Of a stretch of 57,337 nucleotides of DNA, positions 1-8,923 are shown piece by piece. The stretch is from CAZKUN01 sp964555935. GTDB taxonomy: Bacteria > Armatimonadota > Zipacnadia > Zipacnadales > VGFC01. The translations under genes were made by a program, and so were the position numbers. The notes below the pieces were generated by a model. That model was not told the origin of the DNA. It ran no database searches and worked only from the letters and a program-made list of their open reading frames with translations. The stretch covers positions 1 to 57,337 of the forward strand of contig CAZKUN010000023.1 of NCBI GenBank assembly GCA_964555935.1. The letters are read 5' to 3'. Numbering within the stretch: position 1 is the first letter of the stretch; the number at the start of each line of letters is the position of its first letter.

Positions 1-23
1 GCTTTGGTGGTCAGGGTTTTCAT
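1..23 (-). CDS. 5' end of a gene running off the left edge
   Basis: Only the start is present. On the minus strand an AAGGAG site (34-39) lies 10 nt before an ATG at 23, and the seven complete codons read MKTLTTK before the sequence ends. Such starts are common in type IV pilin / type II secretion pseudopilin precursors of related bacteria, but seven residues cannot settle this. The reading frame is supported only by the ribosome site and spacing. Confidence 0.35.
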
Positions 24-280
24 CTCGGCGCTGCTCCTTGGTGTTCGGCTATGAGTGTGATTTCCCATGAGCCGCGAGCAATGCGCTGAAAACAGGCTGC
101 TAGATCAAGCAAGAAAACTGTAACGTTGCGCGGGGGTTGCGGTCTGTTTACATCGGTGTTGCATTGGCAGGTATGGAGGACCGATTCAGCCCGGATTCCA
201 GGGATGGTATATGGTTGATAATATGGATTATGTTTAGTGTGGGGTGCGAAGGCCCCGAGGCGAGTGCGGATGACAAGAAT
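24..280. other. Intergenic region without a recognised gene
   Basis: About 260 bases between the partial gene at the left edge and the end of the DUF4838 gene. It includes an AT-rich patch around 212-236 with an ATAAT/ATTAT inverted repeat, and should hold the promoter of the leftward partial gene. No convincing -35/-10 pair was found. Short ORFs here have no ribosome sites and look like chance. Confidence 0.4.
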
Positions 281-307
281 GACAGGCGAGGACGCCTGTC
301 CTACGGG
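281..307. repeat. Short palindromic repeat, family A copy 1
   Basis: GACAGGCG-AGGA-CGCCTGTC (281-300) followed by CTACGGG. An identical 27-mer occurs at 16222-16248, and a one-mismatch palindrome lies at 23468-23487 in the opposite orientation. The stop codon of the leftward DUF4838 gene (TAG, 303-301) lies inside this repeat, so the repeat defines the end of that protein. Confidence 0.8.
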
Positions 308-3078
308 ACGTCACGGACGGCAGGGGATGACGCAGGGACCAACTCGAAGGCGTCCACGCGGACGGCGGCGATGTTTGCGGGGTTGTCGGATGCCCACACG
401 AAGGCGCTCTGGCCACGGGGATAGTCACCATAGGCCACGGGCGCGGGGAGTTCGTACCACTGCCAGGCACCGCCCTCGACCTCGGCGGCGGAGACGGTGA
501 TGGCATCGCAGATGTCGCCGGAGTAGTCCAGATTCGAGTACTGGTAGCCGAGACGGAAGGCCGATCCGTCATTGCCCGTCTTCTCGACCTTGATCCGAGC
601 CCGAAGCCGATAGCGCAGGCCCGTCGCGTCAGCCTGCTTGAGGATGTCCGTGATGCCCCAGCGGATGGCCTGACCGAGAGTCCACTGGCGGTCGGCGGCT
701 TGCAGGGCGCACGATCCCTCCTCGGCAGTCTCGTCAAGGGCGATGGAGTACGTGCGGTGGCTGTTTGACAGGAAGGCGGCCGGCTGACGGATCGTGCCCG
801 GCACGGAGTCGGAGCCGGGCTGGGCGGGCCTGCGGTTCAAGAGGGCTCTGATCTTGGGATAGTAGTCCTTCTCCAGTTGCTCGCCCGCGGGCCCGTAGAA
901 CTCACTCAGGTGCGTGACGCCCGCCGCCTTGCTTACCTCGATGAAGTGCTCGCCGGCAATCCTGATCGCCTCGGGGGGCATTGCGGACGAATCCACCAGC
1001 GAGACCGGCCTCCAGATGCCCGCGGCATGGCTGAGCTTTCGCACGCGCACGGTCAGAACGTGGGGTCCTGGCTCAGGCGGCTCGCCGAGAGGCACGAAGA
1101 ACCCCTTGTCCCACATGCGCTCGGCGGGCTCTTGCTGCTCGCCGACCATGGCCCCATCGATATACACGTCGCAGGTGCCATCGACCGCTCCGAAGTAGAG
1201 CGACAGCCTCCGGCCGGCATCGGCCACCGGCAGCTCGAAGGGCACCGCGTACCAGGCCACGCCGTGGTAGTCGTGCCCCTGCTTGGTCCAGGACGCGTCG
1301 GTCCGGATGGGGGACCAATCCGCGAAGGCATCGTCATCCTGCCAACGCTCGGCAGCTCCCACATCCTCGGGATCAAGCCTGAAGCGCCACTCAAGCGGCA
1401 AGGAGAGAACCTGGCCCACCCGACCGAACTCCCGGTTCAGCATCAGGTACCAGATCGACAGGCGCGCGACATCCACGCGGAACTTCGTCTCCGGCGATTC
1501 GGCCTCCGCCTCGGCGCGCTCGAGGATCGCGTCGGCCTGGTTGATGAACCGATCATCGTACTCCATGCCGCCGTAGACGCCCAGTTGCTTCTCCTGGGAG
1601 TAGAACTCGTCATGCGTGAAGTCGATGTACTCCAGGATTGCCTCGCACGCCCCTCCGTAGTAGAGCTGGCAGAACTCCTCGATCGTCTCGCGGCCGTCAG
1701 TCTCGGGCCGCCACATGCACTTGGCCAGCAGGTAGTGGCGCAGCTCACGGAACTCTCCGCCTGGTGTCTGCGTGCTCTGAGCGAACATGCCACTCATCCC
1801 CTTGCGGCGCAGCAGGCGGATATTCTCGTCAATGACCCGCAGGTTGGGGTGAGGGGCCAGATAGGCCCAGAAGTTGGTGTAGTAGTTCCAGACGTAGGCG
1901 CGATGCCATCGGCTGGCCCAGCCGTTCAGATCCTGGAACGCCTGGCGGTTCGGTTCGTTGCTCCGGTCGTCGAGTCTCCTGGCGAAGTCCGCCCCAATCG
2001 GCGCGAAGCGAATGATGACGTTGTGGCGCGGTCTCGTCTTCGCGGGCGGCTTCTGCGAGGAGCCGTACCCCAGTGTTGAGATGGCGACGTCGGGGTAGTC
2101 CTCCTCGATCGCCTCGGCCACGGCGTTGACGAAGCGAATGAGGGCCCCCCCGGGCGAGTCCTCCTCCTCGTTGACGGCCTGGCACTCGTCGCACTCACAG
2201 TCTCCGCCGCCATCGTTGGCGGACACCGATGCGACCAGGGAGCTATCTGGGTGGAAGATCGTTTCGCTCGCCCTGTACGATTCAATCCAGCCACGCACGG
2301 CCTCGACCGCAATGCGCAAGACCTGCGGATTGGTGAGGCAGAGCTGGGCCGGGCGGGGGCTGCCGGGGATGGTGCGCGTCCGCTCGCCGTCAACGAGGGC
2401 GAAGTACTCCGGGTTGGTGTCGAAGTGCTGCTCCGGCGAGACCAGGTACTTGAAGGTGTGCCAGGGAGCCGGTCCGACCCAGCGGACGCCGCCCAGCTGC
2501 TTCTCCATGGGCACCCAGCTCCACGTGGCATTGAGACGGTTGCGCACGGCCCACTCGGCGCCCGCGTAGGTGTTGCGGTACTCCAGGGGCGGATCGTATT
2601 TGCGGGATCTGACGCGAAGATCGAGGTCGGGACGGCGTGGCACGTGGTTGACGCCATGAGCCAGGAATCGGCACCCGAGTTCGACCTCCAGGAAATCGTA
2701 GACTCCGTAGAGCGTTGCGCGAGGGATGTTGCCGAGGATCAGAAGCGTGGCGCCGCGGCGCAGCAAGGCGAACCCCTCGCGGGAGGAGGGGCGGAGCTTC
2801 GTGGGGACATCCGCCATGGCGAGACGGTTGGTCGCTCCCAAGACGATCTCGTTGCCTGAGGGATCGACCTCGTCGCCCCGGATGGCGAATTGCGCGCCGG
2901 TCATCTCCTCGAGGAAGTAAGCCAGCTCCTCGGCGGCATAGCGCTCCGCCTCCGGAGCGTCCTGGGCGATGGTGATGATATACGCAGTCGTGCCGCCTCG
3001 GGCCAGCGGCAGCGCCTCGCCCGCTTGCGCCGCCGGCGCCGCGAGAAGGCCGAGGCAGATCGCGCTTGTCGTGAACAT
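301..3078 (-). CDS. Secreted DUF4838 family glycosidase-like protein
   Basis: A 925-residue exported protein. An N-terminal signal peptide (about residues 1-19, cleavage near AQA-GEA) precedes an alpha/beta domain like the N-terminal domain of GH20/GH67 enzymes (about 20-130; it reads YAAEELAYFLEEMTG). A DUF4838 region follows (about 190-500), then a galactose-binding-like beta-sandwich (about 560-690, GH2-type wording such as YAVPFELP), then a less clear C-terminal domain. DUF4838 proteins are thought to act on uronic-acid or other polysaccharide side chains, but no reaction is established. The start is supported by GGAGGGG just upstream. The gene is monocistronic, and its TAG stop is supplied by the palindrome at 281-307. 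The substrate is unknown; the family assignment is confident. Confidence 0.88.
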   Translation of the reverse strand: MFTTSAICLGLLAAPAAQAGEALPLARGGTTAYIITIAQDAPEAERYAAEELAYFLEEMTGAQFAIRGDEVDPSGNEIVLGATNRLAMADVPTKLRPSSREGFALLRRGATLLILGNIPRATLYGVYDFLEVELGCRFLAHGVNHVPRRPDLDLRVRSRKYDPPLEYRNTYAGAEWAVRNRLNATWSWVPMEKQLGGVRWVGPAPWHTFKYLVSPEQHFDTNPEYFALVDGERTRTIPGSPRPAQLCLTNPQVLRIAVEAVRGWIESYRASETIFHPDSSLVASVSANDGGGDCECDECQAVNEEEDSPGGALIRFVNAVAEAIEEDYPDVAISTLGYGSSQKPPAKTRPRHNVIIRFAPIGADFARRLDDRSNEPNRQAFQDLNGWASRWHRAYVWNYYTNFWAYLAPHPNLRVIDENIRLLRRKGMSGMFAQSTQTPGGEFRELRHYLLAKCMWRPETDGRETIEEFCQLYYGGACEAILEYIDFTHDEFYSQEKQLGVYGGMEYDDRFINQADAILERAEAEAESPETKFRVDVARLSIWYLMLNREFGRVGQVLSLPLEWRFRLDPEDVGAAERWQDDDAFADWSPIRTDASWTKQGHDYHGVAWYAVPFELPVADAGRRLSLYFGAVDGTCDVYIDGAMVGEQQEPAERMWDKGFFVPLGEPPEPGPHVLTVRVRKLSHAAGIWRPVSLVDSSAMPPEAIRIAGEHFIEVSKAAGVTHLSEFYGPAGEQLEKDYYPKIRALLNRRPAQPGSDSVPGTIRQPAAFLSNSHRTYSIALDETAEEGSCALQAADRQWTLGQAIRWGITDILKQADATGLRYRLRARIKVEKTGNDGSAFRLGYQYSNLDYSGDICDAITVSAAEVEGGAWQWYELPAPVAYGDYPRGQSAFVWASDNPANIAAVRVDAFELVPASSPAVRDVP

Positions 3079-3399
3079 GGCCCCTCCGTCGGCATGGGTT
3101 CGGAGGCAACCGCGTCACGACCTGCAGCGCCGGACCACGGAGGGCTATGGGTCGCCAGGGCGGTCGGTGGATAGGGTGGCGGGCAATGGGATCGATACGG
3201 CGGCTGGTTCCGCGGTTGCGTGGGGGCGGCGCGTGGGTCAGAGGAAGCCGGAGCTGTCATTATAGTTCTTCGGGAGAATGCCGATGGCCTGCAAGCGTGA
3301 ACGCGGATCCGGAGATCCGCACAGTAGCGCAACGGCGACGGTCGGGGATGGATGCATGGAGCGGCGGTGGGGGCAAGTCATCGAGTCTGGCGTGTCGCG

Positions 3400-3489
3400 G
3401 CTGAACCCGCTCCTACACGGCGGCTCTGGATTACGGCCGCAAGACCGTCGTGTAGGAGCGGGTTCAGCAGGGAAACTCCGCGAGTTTCC
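3400..3489. repeat. Large inverted repeat plus GAAACTC hairpin
   Basis: Two perfect 20-bp arms, 3400-3419 (GCTGAACCCGCTCCTACACG) and its complement 3449-3468, enclose 29 nt. A second hairpin, GGAAACTC-CGC-GAGTTTCC (3471-3489... arms of 8), follows almost immediately. The GGAAACTC/GAGTTTCC core recurs at 7225-7247, 27822-27842 and, decayed, at 47288-47308. The region between the two divergent genes (3079-3643) otherwise holds a TATAAT-like box on the minus strand (3257-3262) without a good -35 and nothing else recognised. Confidence 0.75.
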
Positions 3490-3643
3490 ACGACAGATTC
3501 TGCCCGGGTGAGCACCGCCCAAGGCGGCAAGTGGCGACCGGCCGCGGGCCGGGGGCGATCGCGACGGAGGCGACCTGGCGTGCAATCGCGAAACTTGTTG
3601 GCATCACGGAATGCTCTCGGCATCCCGCCAGAAAGGCACTCCT

Positions 3644-4735
3644 ATGGCCCGCTCTCTGACCCTTGCCGTCCTGGCGGCCGTCTTGCTCCCGGCCGGCCTC
3701 GCGGCCGATGACATCACCCGCATTCCCCTCCTGCCTCCCGGCGAGGGCAACCCGCGCAACTCCGAGGGCGACTTCGTTACGCTGAAGGACGGGCGGATTC
3801 TGTTCGTCTACACCCACTTCACGGGCGGCGGCGGCGACCACTCGGTCGCGCACCTGGCGGGACGCTTCTCGGATGACGGCGGGCTGACGTGGACGGATGA
3901 GGATGCTGTGGTCCTACCAAACGAGGGCGGGATGAACGTCATGTCGGTCTCGCTCCTGCGACTGCCGACCGATGAAATCGCGATGTTCTACCTCATCAAG
4001 AACGCAACCGATGACTGCGTCCCGCACGTGCGGCTCAGCACGGATGAGGCCAAGACATGGGGCGAGCCGATCCGCGTGGTGGGTGAGGACGGTTACTACG
4101 TGCTGAACAACGACCGCGTGGTGATGCTGTCGACTGGGCGGTTGCTGGCTCCCGTCTCGAGACACAGCGTTCCCGGCGGGAAATTCACGGGCGCGGGCGT
4201 GCAGAGCGTCTGGCGCTCGGACGACAACGGTCGCACGTGGCAGAAGAGCAACGAGGTCCCTTCGCCTGACGGCGTCGTGCTCCAGGAGCCGGGCGTGATT
4301 GAGCTGAGGAGCGGGCGCGTGCTGATGCTCTGTCGGACGAACAAGGGGAGCCAGTATCGCTCGATCTCCGGCGACGCAGGGGTGACATGGTCCTCCGCCG
4401 AGCCGACGAGCATCATCTCCCCCTTGTCGCCCGCGACCTTCGAGCGCATCCCCGAGACGGGCGACATCCTGCTCGCCTGGAACGATCACTCCGACGTCAC
4501 GGGCGAATACGCGGGCAAGCGCACTCCCTTCACCGTCGCGATCAGCCGCGACGAGGGCAACACGTGGGAGTATCGCCAGACCCTCGAGGACGACCCCGAC
4601 GGCTGGTATTGCTACACGGCCATGCACTTCGTGGATGGGCGCGTCTTGCTCGGCCACTGCGCGGGCGACAAGACGATCGGCGGCCTGAACCGGACGCAGA
4701 TTACGGTGCTGGATGTTGAGGGGCTGTATCGGTAG
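3644..4735 (+). CDS. Secreted sialidase-like (BNR) beta-propeller protein
   Basis: A 363-residue exported protein with a signal peptide (MARSLTLAVLAAVLLPAGLA, cleavage near residue 20). Asp-box / BNR motifs characteristic of the sialidase six-bladed propeller are visible: SDDGGLTW, STDEAKTWG, SDDNGRTWQ, SGDAGVTW and SRDEGNTWE. This is the usual fold and length of exo-alpha-sialidase-like proteins in polysaccharide-degrading bacteria. Most such homologues have not been shown to cleave sialic acid, so activity is left open. The start at 3644 is preferred over an ATG at 3611 because it has an AAAGG site and begins directly with the signal peptide. It lies convergent to the next gene with only 5 nt between the two stop codons. 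Confidence 0.82.
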   Translation: MARSLTLAVLAAVLLPAGLAADDITRIPLLPPGEGNPRNSEGDFVTLKDGRILFVYTHFTGGGGDHSVAHLAGRFSDDGGLTWTDEDAVVLPNEGGMNVMSVSLLRLPTDEIAMFYLIKNATDDCVPHVRLSTDEAKTWGEPIRVVGEDGYYVLNNDRVVMLSTGRLLAPVSRHSVPGGKFTGAGVQSVWRSDDNGRTWQKSNEVPSPDGVVLQEPGVIELRSGRVLMLCRTNKGSQYRSISGDAGVTWSSAEPTSIISPLSPATFERIPETGDILLAWNDHSDVTGEYAGKRTPFTVAISRDEGNTWEYRQTLEDDPDGWYCYTAMHFVDGRVLLGHCAGDKTIGGLNRTQITVLDVEGLYR

Positions 4736-4740
4736 ATCGC

Positions 4741-5388
4741 CTACCGAATGTTGAGGATGATGCCCTTCTGCATCTCGTTGATGGTCTTGAGTACTTGGGC
4801 CACCATGTTGATCATCTGCCCAGCTATCTTGTTGGCGTTCTCGAACTCGGTCGAGGCCATCTGCCTTTGGTTGCGGAGCGTCTCTCGATCCGCCTCGATC
4901 GCGGCAAGCTCGTTCTGCAACTGGGCTTCGGTCATCCAGCCGCCCGAGGTGTCCGGTTCCGCGAGATGGAACGTGCCGGCCACTTCATCGCCACCGGCCG
5001 GCGGGGTCAGCGTGAGCCTGCAGATCTGCTCTCCATCCTCGGACTCCGGCAGCGCGCAGGTCGCCATCAGCCAACCCACGCCGCTCGCGAGGGCAATCGC
5101 CTGGCCCGTGCTGTCGATGAGCTCTGCGTCGAGTTTTACCGCAGGCTCCCACGCGGCCCAGAGCGTCGCCTGTCCCTCGCCTTGCAGACGAAAGCGATAC
5201 TCAACAGGCGCGCCAACACTGAAGGCGACGCCTCCCTCGGCCGTGGGGTCGACGAGGTCCGCCTCCAGGAGTCGAGCATCCGTGCGGATGGGCACCCTAA
5301 TGGGTCGACGTCGCGCGTTCTTCCGCTGACCGGCGGCGACAGAGGTGGTCAGGATCAGGACAGCCAGGGCGACTCGGAGGGATTTCAT
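4741..5388 (-). CDS. Exported protein of unknown function with C-terminal helix
   Basis: A 215-residue product with a signal peptide (MKSLRVALAVLILTTSVAAG). The next stretch is basic (KNARRRP), the middle part (about 40-140) looks beta-rich, and the last ~70 residues (starting near EAQLQNELAAIEADRE) look like an amphipathic helix or coiled coil. I do not recognise the family. The start at 5388 was chosen because it begins at the signal peptide; the longer frame to 5466 would add 26 unlikely residues. It is convergent with the sialidase-like gene and lies 120 nt downstream of the protease gene on the same strand. Confidence 0.6.
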   Translation of the reverse strand: MKSLRVALAVLILTTSVAAGQRKNARRRPIRVPIRTDARLLEADLVDPTAEGGVAFSVGAPVEYRFRLQGEGQATLWAAWEPAVKLDAELIDSTGQAIALASGVGWLMATCALPESEDGEQICRLTLTPPAGGDEVAGTFHLAEPDTSGGWMTEAQLQNELAAIEADRETLRNQRQMASTEFENANKIAGQMINMVAQVLKTINEMQKGIILNIR

Positions 5389-5508
5389 TGGGTGCCTCCA
5401 CGGTGACAGCGGGTGATAGCTCCACACCAATACTAACACCCGGAAGAGCAGACAAGCCCCAGCCATGCATCGGCGGGGGCTTGTGGGTCGTCGTCTGTCT
5501 GACGGCGC

Positions 5509-7172
5509 CTAGCTGGTTTCCCCGAAGAAGGGCACCTCGCCGTAGGTCTCCCTGTATGCTCTGACCGCATCGGTGCACGCGCCGACGACCACGGTGACGT
5601 AGTCCCCCGTGAGGAATTCGATCGGCACCTGCGCCTCCCATCGGACGTCGTGGTCGGTGTCGAGGACGAACCGGCCGAACAGATCGCGTCTGTTGCGCTT
5701 CAGGATGTCGATCGCCGCCGCGTGACGCGCCGAGGGATCGTCGGCCTCGAGTTCGGGCATGCCGCCCACGTAAGCGTGGATGTAGGCCATGCCATGGAAC
5801 GTGCCGGCATACATCTTCCACCCGTCAACTGTTGTGAAGGTGATCAGGCCCTCGGACCGCGAGGACGGCAGCGTGGTTGAACGGACGATCCGCCACAGCT
5901 CATCCGCGTCCGATTCATCATCCACCGTCGGAAACAGGTAGAGAGGATCGCGCGGCACTTCGCCCGCGACCATCTGCCTCCAACGCTCAACTTGGACGCA
6001 CGCGGTGTCCGTGATCTGCTTGGCGAACTCGGCCGTCACATCCGACATCGGCGCCGCGGCCGCCCAGCCGATCCTCGGCGGGGATTCGTCGTCCGAGCTG
6101 ATGTAGATATGGCCGATCGGATCGGCGAATCCGAACTCCAGCGCATCCAACGCCCACTCAGCCTGATCTTCCGCATTGTCGCCGGGGAGGTCCCCGAGCG
6201 CGCAACTCACGCTGAAGAAATCTCGAACCATCACGACGGTGAGAGTGACGCCATTGTCATACTCGACCGCGTAAACGCCGGGCGACGGCTCGTGGAAAGG
6301 CAGCCCCGTCGCCTCGAGCAACATCCGCACGGGGTGATCGGGCTCGCCGAGGATGATCTCCTTGGGGTCATTTGCAGGATCCGCCTGAAGCCAGGTATCG
6401 ANNNNNNNNNNTAGCTCCGCGAATGGATGCCGACGACCTCGCCGCGCGAGTCGACGACCGGCCCGCCGCTGTTGCCGCCCTCGGCCATCGCGTCATGCTC
6501 AATGTAATCGTGTCCGTTGAAGACCCGGTGAGCTGTGACCGTACCGCTCCGGATCGAGAACTCCCGCATCCCTAACGGGTGCCCGCAGACGAACACGCGT
6601 GACGTCTCGCTCGCGGCCTCGGAATCGGCCAACTCAAGGAACGCGCCGGGCGCTTCGGCGATCCGCAGCACGGCGAGGTCGAGTTCCGGATTCTCTCGCA
6701 CGATCTCCGCCGGGAGCGTTCGCTCGTTCTCCGTGCCCGGGTGCAGCACGACGCGGATCTCTCGGTCGCGAGCGACGGCGGGCGGCTGGTCCCATCGCTG
6801 CGCCACCTTCGCGATGACGTGGTGATTCGTGACGAGGTGCCCATCAGCGGATGTGAAGAACCCGCTCCCGGTTCCGCCGCCCTCGACTAGAACCGTGTTG
6901 AGCCGCACCTCGATCAACACGACGGCGTCCTTGAGCTTGCTGAGGATGTCGGGGTCGAGTTCTCCCCCGCCTCGGTCCGGCTCCGCGGGAGTCGCGTCCT
7001 TGGGCCCGGACTCCGGGACGACGGTCAGCGGCTCCTCTTCCGAGGGATCACTATCCTGCTGGGGGATGAGCGGACAGCCGCTCAGTCCCAGCACTAGCAG
7101 CCCGACCGTCGCCAGCGTGGCGCAGATGCGGAGGTCACCCATCCCCAGCTTGCGCCCTCCAGGATCGGCCAT
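5509..7172 (-). CDS. Trypsin-like (S1C) serine protease lipoprotein, interrupted by an N gap
   Basis: The N-terminal part (7172 to the gap) has a lipoprotein signal ending in LVLGLSGC, an acidic Pro-rich linker and an S1-type protease domain. The catalytic triad is visible: His in TNHHVI, Asp in ELDLAVLRI and Ser in GGNSGGPV. This is a DegP/HtrA-like peptidase without an obvious PDZ domain. Across the gap (6402-6411) the frame changes, but an open frame without a stop continues from the gap to 5509 (about 295 residues, beginning DTWLQADPANDPKE). The simplest reading is one gene with a C-terminal domain of unknown family, the true gap length not being 10 bases. GGAGGAG precedes the start at 7172; a second ATG at 7142 also has a good site. 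It probably acts on periplasmic or envelope proteins. Confidence 0.72.
6402..6411. other. Assembly gap (10 N)
   Basis: Ten undetermined bases inside the protease gene. The reading frames on the two sides do not match across exactly 10 bases, which indicates that the N count is only a placeholder. Confidence 0.98.
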
Positions 7173-7214
7173 CGTCGCGCTTCTCCTCCATGGATCATGG
7201 ACTAGGATTGGTCC

Positions 7215-7258
7215 GACAGGCGTGGAAGCTCAAACACCGAGTTTCCCTACGCCTGTCC
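7215..7258. repeat. Composite hairpin: family A arms with a GAAACTC-type core
   Basis: Outer arms GACAGGCG / CGCCTGTC (7215-7222 and 7251-7258) are the same as in the 281-300 palindrome. Inside them sits GGAAGCTC...GAGTTTCC (7224-7246), the core also seen at 3471-3489 and 27822-27842. CTACG follows, as in the other family A copies. It lies in the 105-nt gap between the small-protein pair and the protease gene, just after the stop of the 72-residue protein. Confidence 0.7.
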
Positions 7259-7277
7259 TACGACTACTCGGCAAGTC

Positions 7278-7496
7278 CTACGACTTCGTGGGCTCTCCCC
7301 CACGCTTGATGTCCTTGAGGCCTATGCTCGGGTAAGCATCGCTTAGCTCATCCACCACATTACGCGGAAGGCCCATGTCGGTCAGCTCATCCCGAAAGGC
7401 CCGGGTGGCGCGTCGCTGGGCGAGCTTCAGCCTAATCAGCGTCGGCGTCAGCCTCGCCGCCAGCTTCCCCAAGCCCCAGATGGGAATGCTTCGCAT
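7278..7496 (-). CDS. Small helical protein, overlapping its upstream neighbour
   Basis: A 72-residue product (begins MRSIPIWGLGKL). The start at 7496 has GGAGG 8 nt upstream, better than the alternative ATG at 7511. The protein is basic and helical, with a motif FRDELTDMGLPRNVVDELSD that closely parallels FYKELVDAGIPKEDALEMAK in the adjoining 113-residue protein, so the two look like diverged duplicates. The first 65 nt overlap the 3' end of the upstream gene in another frame, suggesting translational coupling. Function unknown; no signal peptide or membrane segment. Confidence 0.6.
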   Translation of the reverse strand: MRSIPIWGLGKLAARLTPTLIRLKLAQRRATRAFRDELTDMGLPRNVVDELSDAYPSIGLKDIKRGGEPTKS

Positions 7497-7773
7497 GACC
7501 GTGGCCTCCATGTTCGCCACCGTGGACCTTCGCGCTAGACATCGCATCCCTGAGGCCCCTCACGTAATCCTTGGCCATCTCAAGGGCGTCCTCCTTCGGG
7601 ATTCCAGCGTCGACGAGTTCCTTGTAGAAAGCCCCCGTCGCCTTGCCCAACTCGCGGCCGGTATTCTCCGAGTAAACGGCCTGGATCAGCTCAGAGATGA
7701 TCTTCGGCGCCTTGTCTCCCAACATGTCGAACAGCTCGCCGATCTCTTGGACCGGAATGCCTTTGTCGCTCAT
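7432..7773 (-). CDS. Small protein with His-rich tail
   Basis: A 113-residue product with a GGGGGAG site 9 nt before the ATG at 7773. Residues 1-75 are helical, including the motif KELVDAGIPKEDALEMAKDY shared with the next gene. The tail is rich in His, Gly and Asp (GGEHGGHGHAKHSH, then EADADAD), which could bind a metal. The tail overlaps the next gene by 65 nt in another frame, so its unusual composition may partly reflect coding constraint from that overlap. Not recognised as a named family; probably cytoplasmic. Confidence 0.6.
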   Translation of the reverse strand: MSDKGIPVQEIGELFDMLGDKAPKIISELIQAVYSENTGRELGKATGAFYKELVDAGIPKEDALEMAKDYVRGLRDAMSSAKVHGGEHGGHGHAKHSHLGLGEAGGEADADAD

Positions 7774-7975
7774 CGTGCTAGCTCCCCCTGCGGTTCGATA
7801 GTTGTGCGGCCATCGCCCTGCAACTGACCTGCCAATCGCCGGCGGCCTCCACCATCATACGTGAGTAGCGCGGCAGGCGCGAAAGGTCCAATGGTTCTTC
7901 CTACGCAAGGAATCTGCCCGCGCGGGGCGAAGCCAGTAGTACTGACGCGCAACGCGCTTTTCCCGGAGGGCACCC

Positions 7976-8923
7976 ATGTATCCTGAATGCGGCGGCAAAG
8001 ACAAGGTCAACCGACGAGGGTTTCTCGCGCTGTCCGGAGGCGCGGCAGCGTTATTGGCCGCCGGCGGGCTTGGCGAGGGCGAAGCGCAGGAGGCGGCGCC
8101 CGAGCAACCGTTGCTACCGACCATCGACCTCGGCGAGCACAAGGTCACCCGCATGATCGCCGGGTACAATCCCATCGGCGGGCACTCCCACACCACGCTG
8201 AACATGGCCAGGCACATGCGGGAGTATTTCACCGCGGAGCAGACCGCCGAATTCCTGCTCCACTGCGGCCGCCAGGGCATCAACACGTGGCAGTACGATC
8301 ACACCGAGAAGGTCCTCAACGCCATCCGCATCGCGCGCGAAAAGGGCAGCGAAATGCAGCTCATCAGCCTGCACGCCGAGCGCGGCCACGACGCGCCATT
8401 GCCCGAGGTCATGAAGAGCAAGCCGATCGCCATCGTGCATCACGGCGGCGTGACGGACGGGCTCTTCCGCGCGGGCAAGTACGACCAGGTCCGAGACTTC
8501 GTGAAGAAGGTCAAAGACGCCGGCGCGCTTGCGGGGATTTCGTCCCACTGCCCCGACAACATCAAGCGAATCGCCGACGAGGGCTGGGAGAATGACCTGT
8601 TCATGACGTGCTTCTACTACGTCACTCGGCCGCGCGCGGAGATCGAAGCGGACATGGGCAAGGTCCCGGTTGGCGAGCCGTTCTTTGAGTCCGATCCATC
8701 CGACATGACTGCCGTCGTGAAGCAGGTCGACACGCCCTGCCTCGGATTCAAGATCCTCGCGGCCGGTCGCAAGTGCTGGAGCAAGCCGTCGGTCGAGGGT
8801 TGCTTCTCGTGGGCGTATCAGAACATCAAGCCGACCGACGCGGTCATCGTTGGGATGTTCCCCCGTCACTCCGACGAGGTCGCCGAGAACGTGGGCTTTG
8901 CGAGGAAACACTGTGTGGTCTAG
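7976..8923 (+). CDS. Tat-exported aldo/keto-reductase-like TIM-barrel protein
   Basis: A 315-residue protein with a twin-arginine signal (NRRGFLALSGG, hydrophobic stretch to about residue 30, AQA cleavage near 38). The mature part resembles the TIM-barrel proteins annotated as aldo/keto reductase-like in related bacteria, but no clear Asp-Tyr-Lys-His catalytic tetrad could be assigned, so an enzymatic role is inferred. GGAGGG lies 8 nt before the ATG. The next gene, a multi-CXXCH protein, starts within its last 11 nt. Export by Tat implies folding, perhaps with a cofactor, before secretion, and the coupled cytochrome suggests a periplasmic redox pair. Confidence 0.72.
   Translation: MYPECGGKDKVNRRGFLALSGGAAALLAAGGLGEGEAQEAAPEQPLLPTIDLGEHKVTRMIAGYNPIGGHSHTTLNMARHMREYFTAEQTAEFLLHCGRQGINTWQYDHTEKVLNAIRIAREKGSEMQLISLHAERGHDAPLPEVMKSKPIAIVHHGGVTDGLFRAGKYDQVRDFVKKVKDAGALAGISSHCPDNIKRIADEGWENDLFMTCFYYVTRPRAEIEADMGKVPVGEPFFESDPSDMTAVVKQVDTPCLGFKILAAGRKCWSKPSVEGCFSWAYQNIKPTDAVIVGMFPRHSDEVAENVGFARKHCVV

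Noticed and set aside
877..2079. 400-codon + strand ORF opposite the DUF4838 gene
   Set aside because: Antisense shadow in high-GC DNA; no ribosome site, Arg/Leu/His-rich composition and no recognisable domain.
7174..7277. Small ORFs between protease and helical-protein genes
   Set aside because: The stretch is mainly a composite repeat hairpin; no ribosome site or coding signal.
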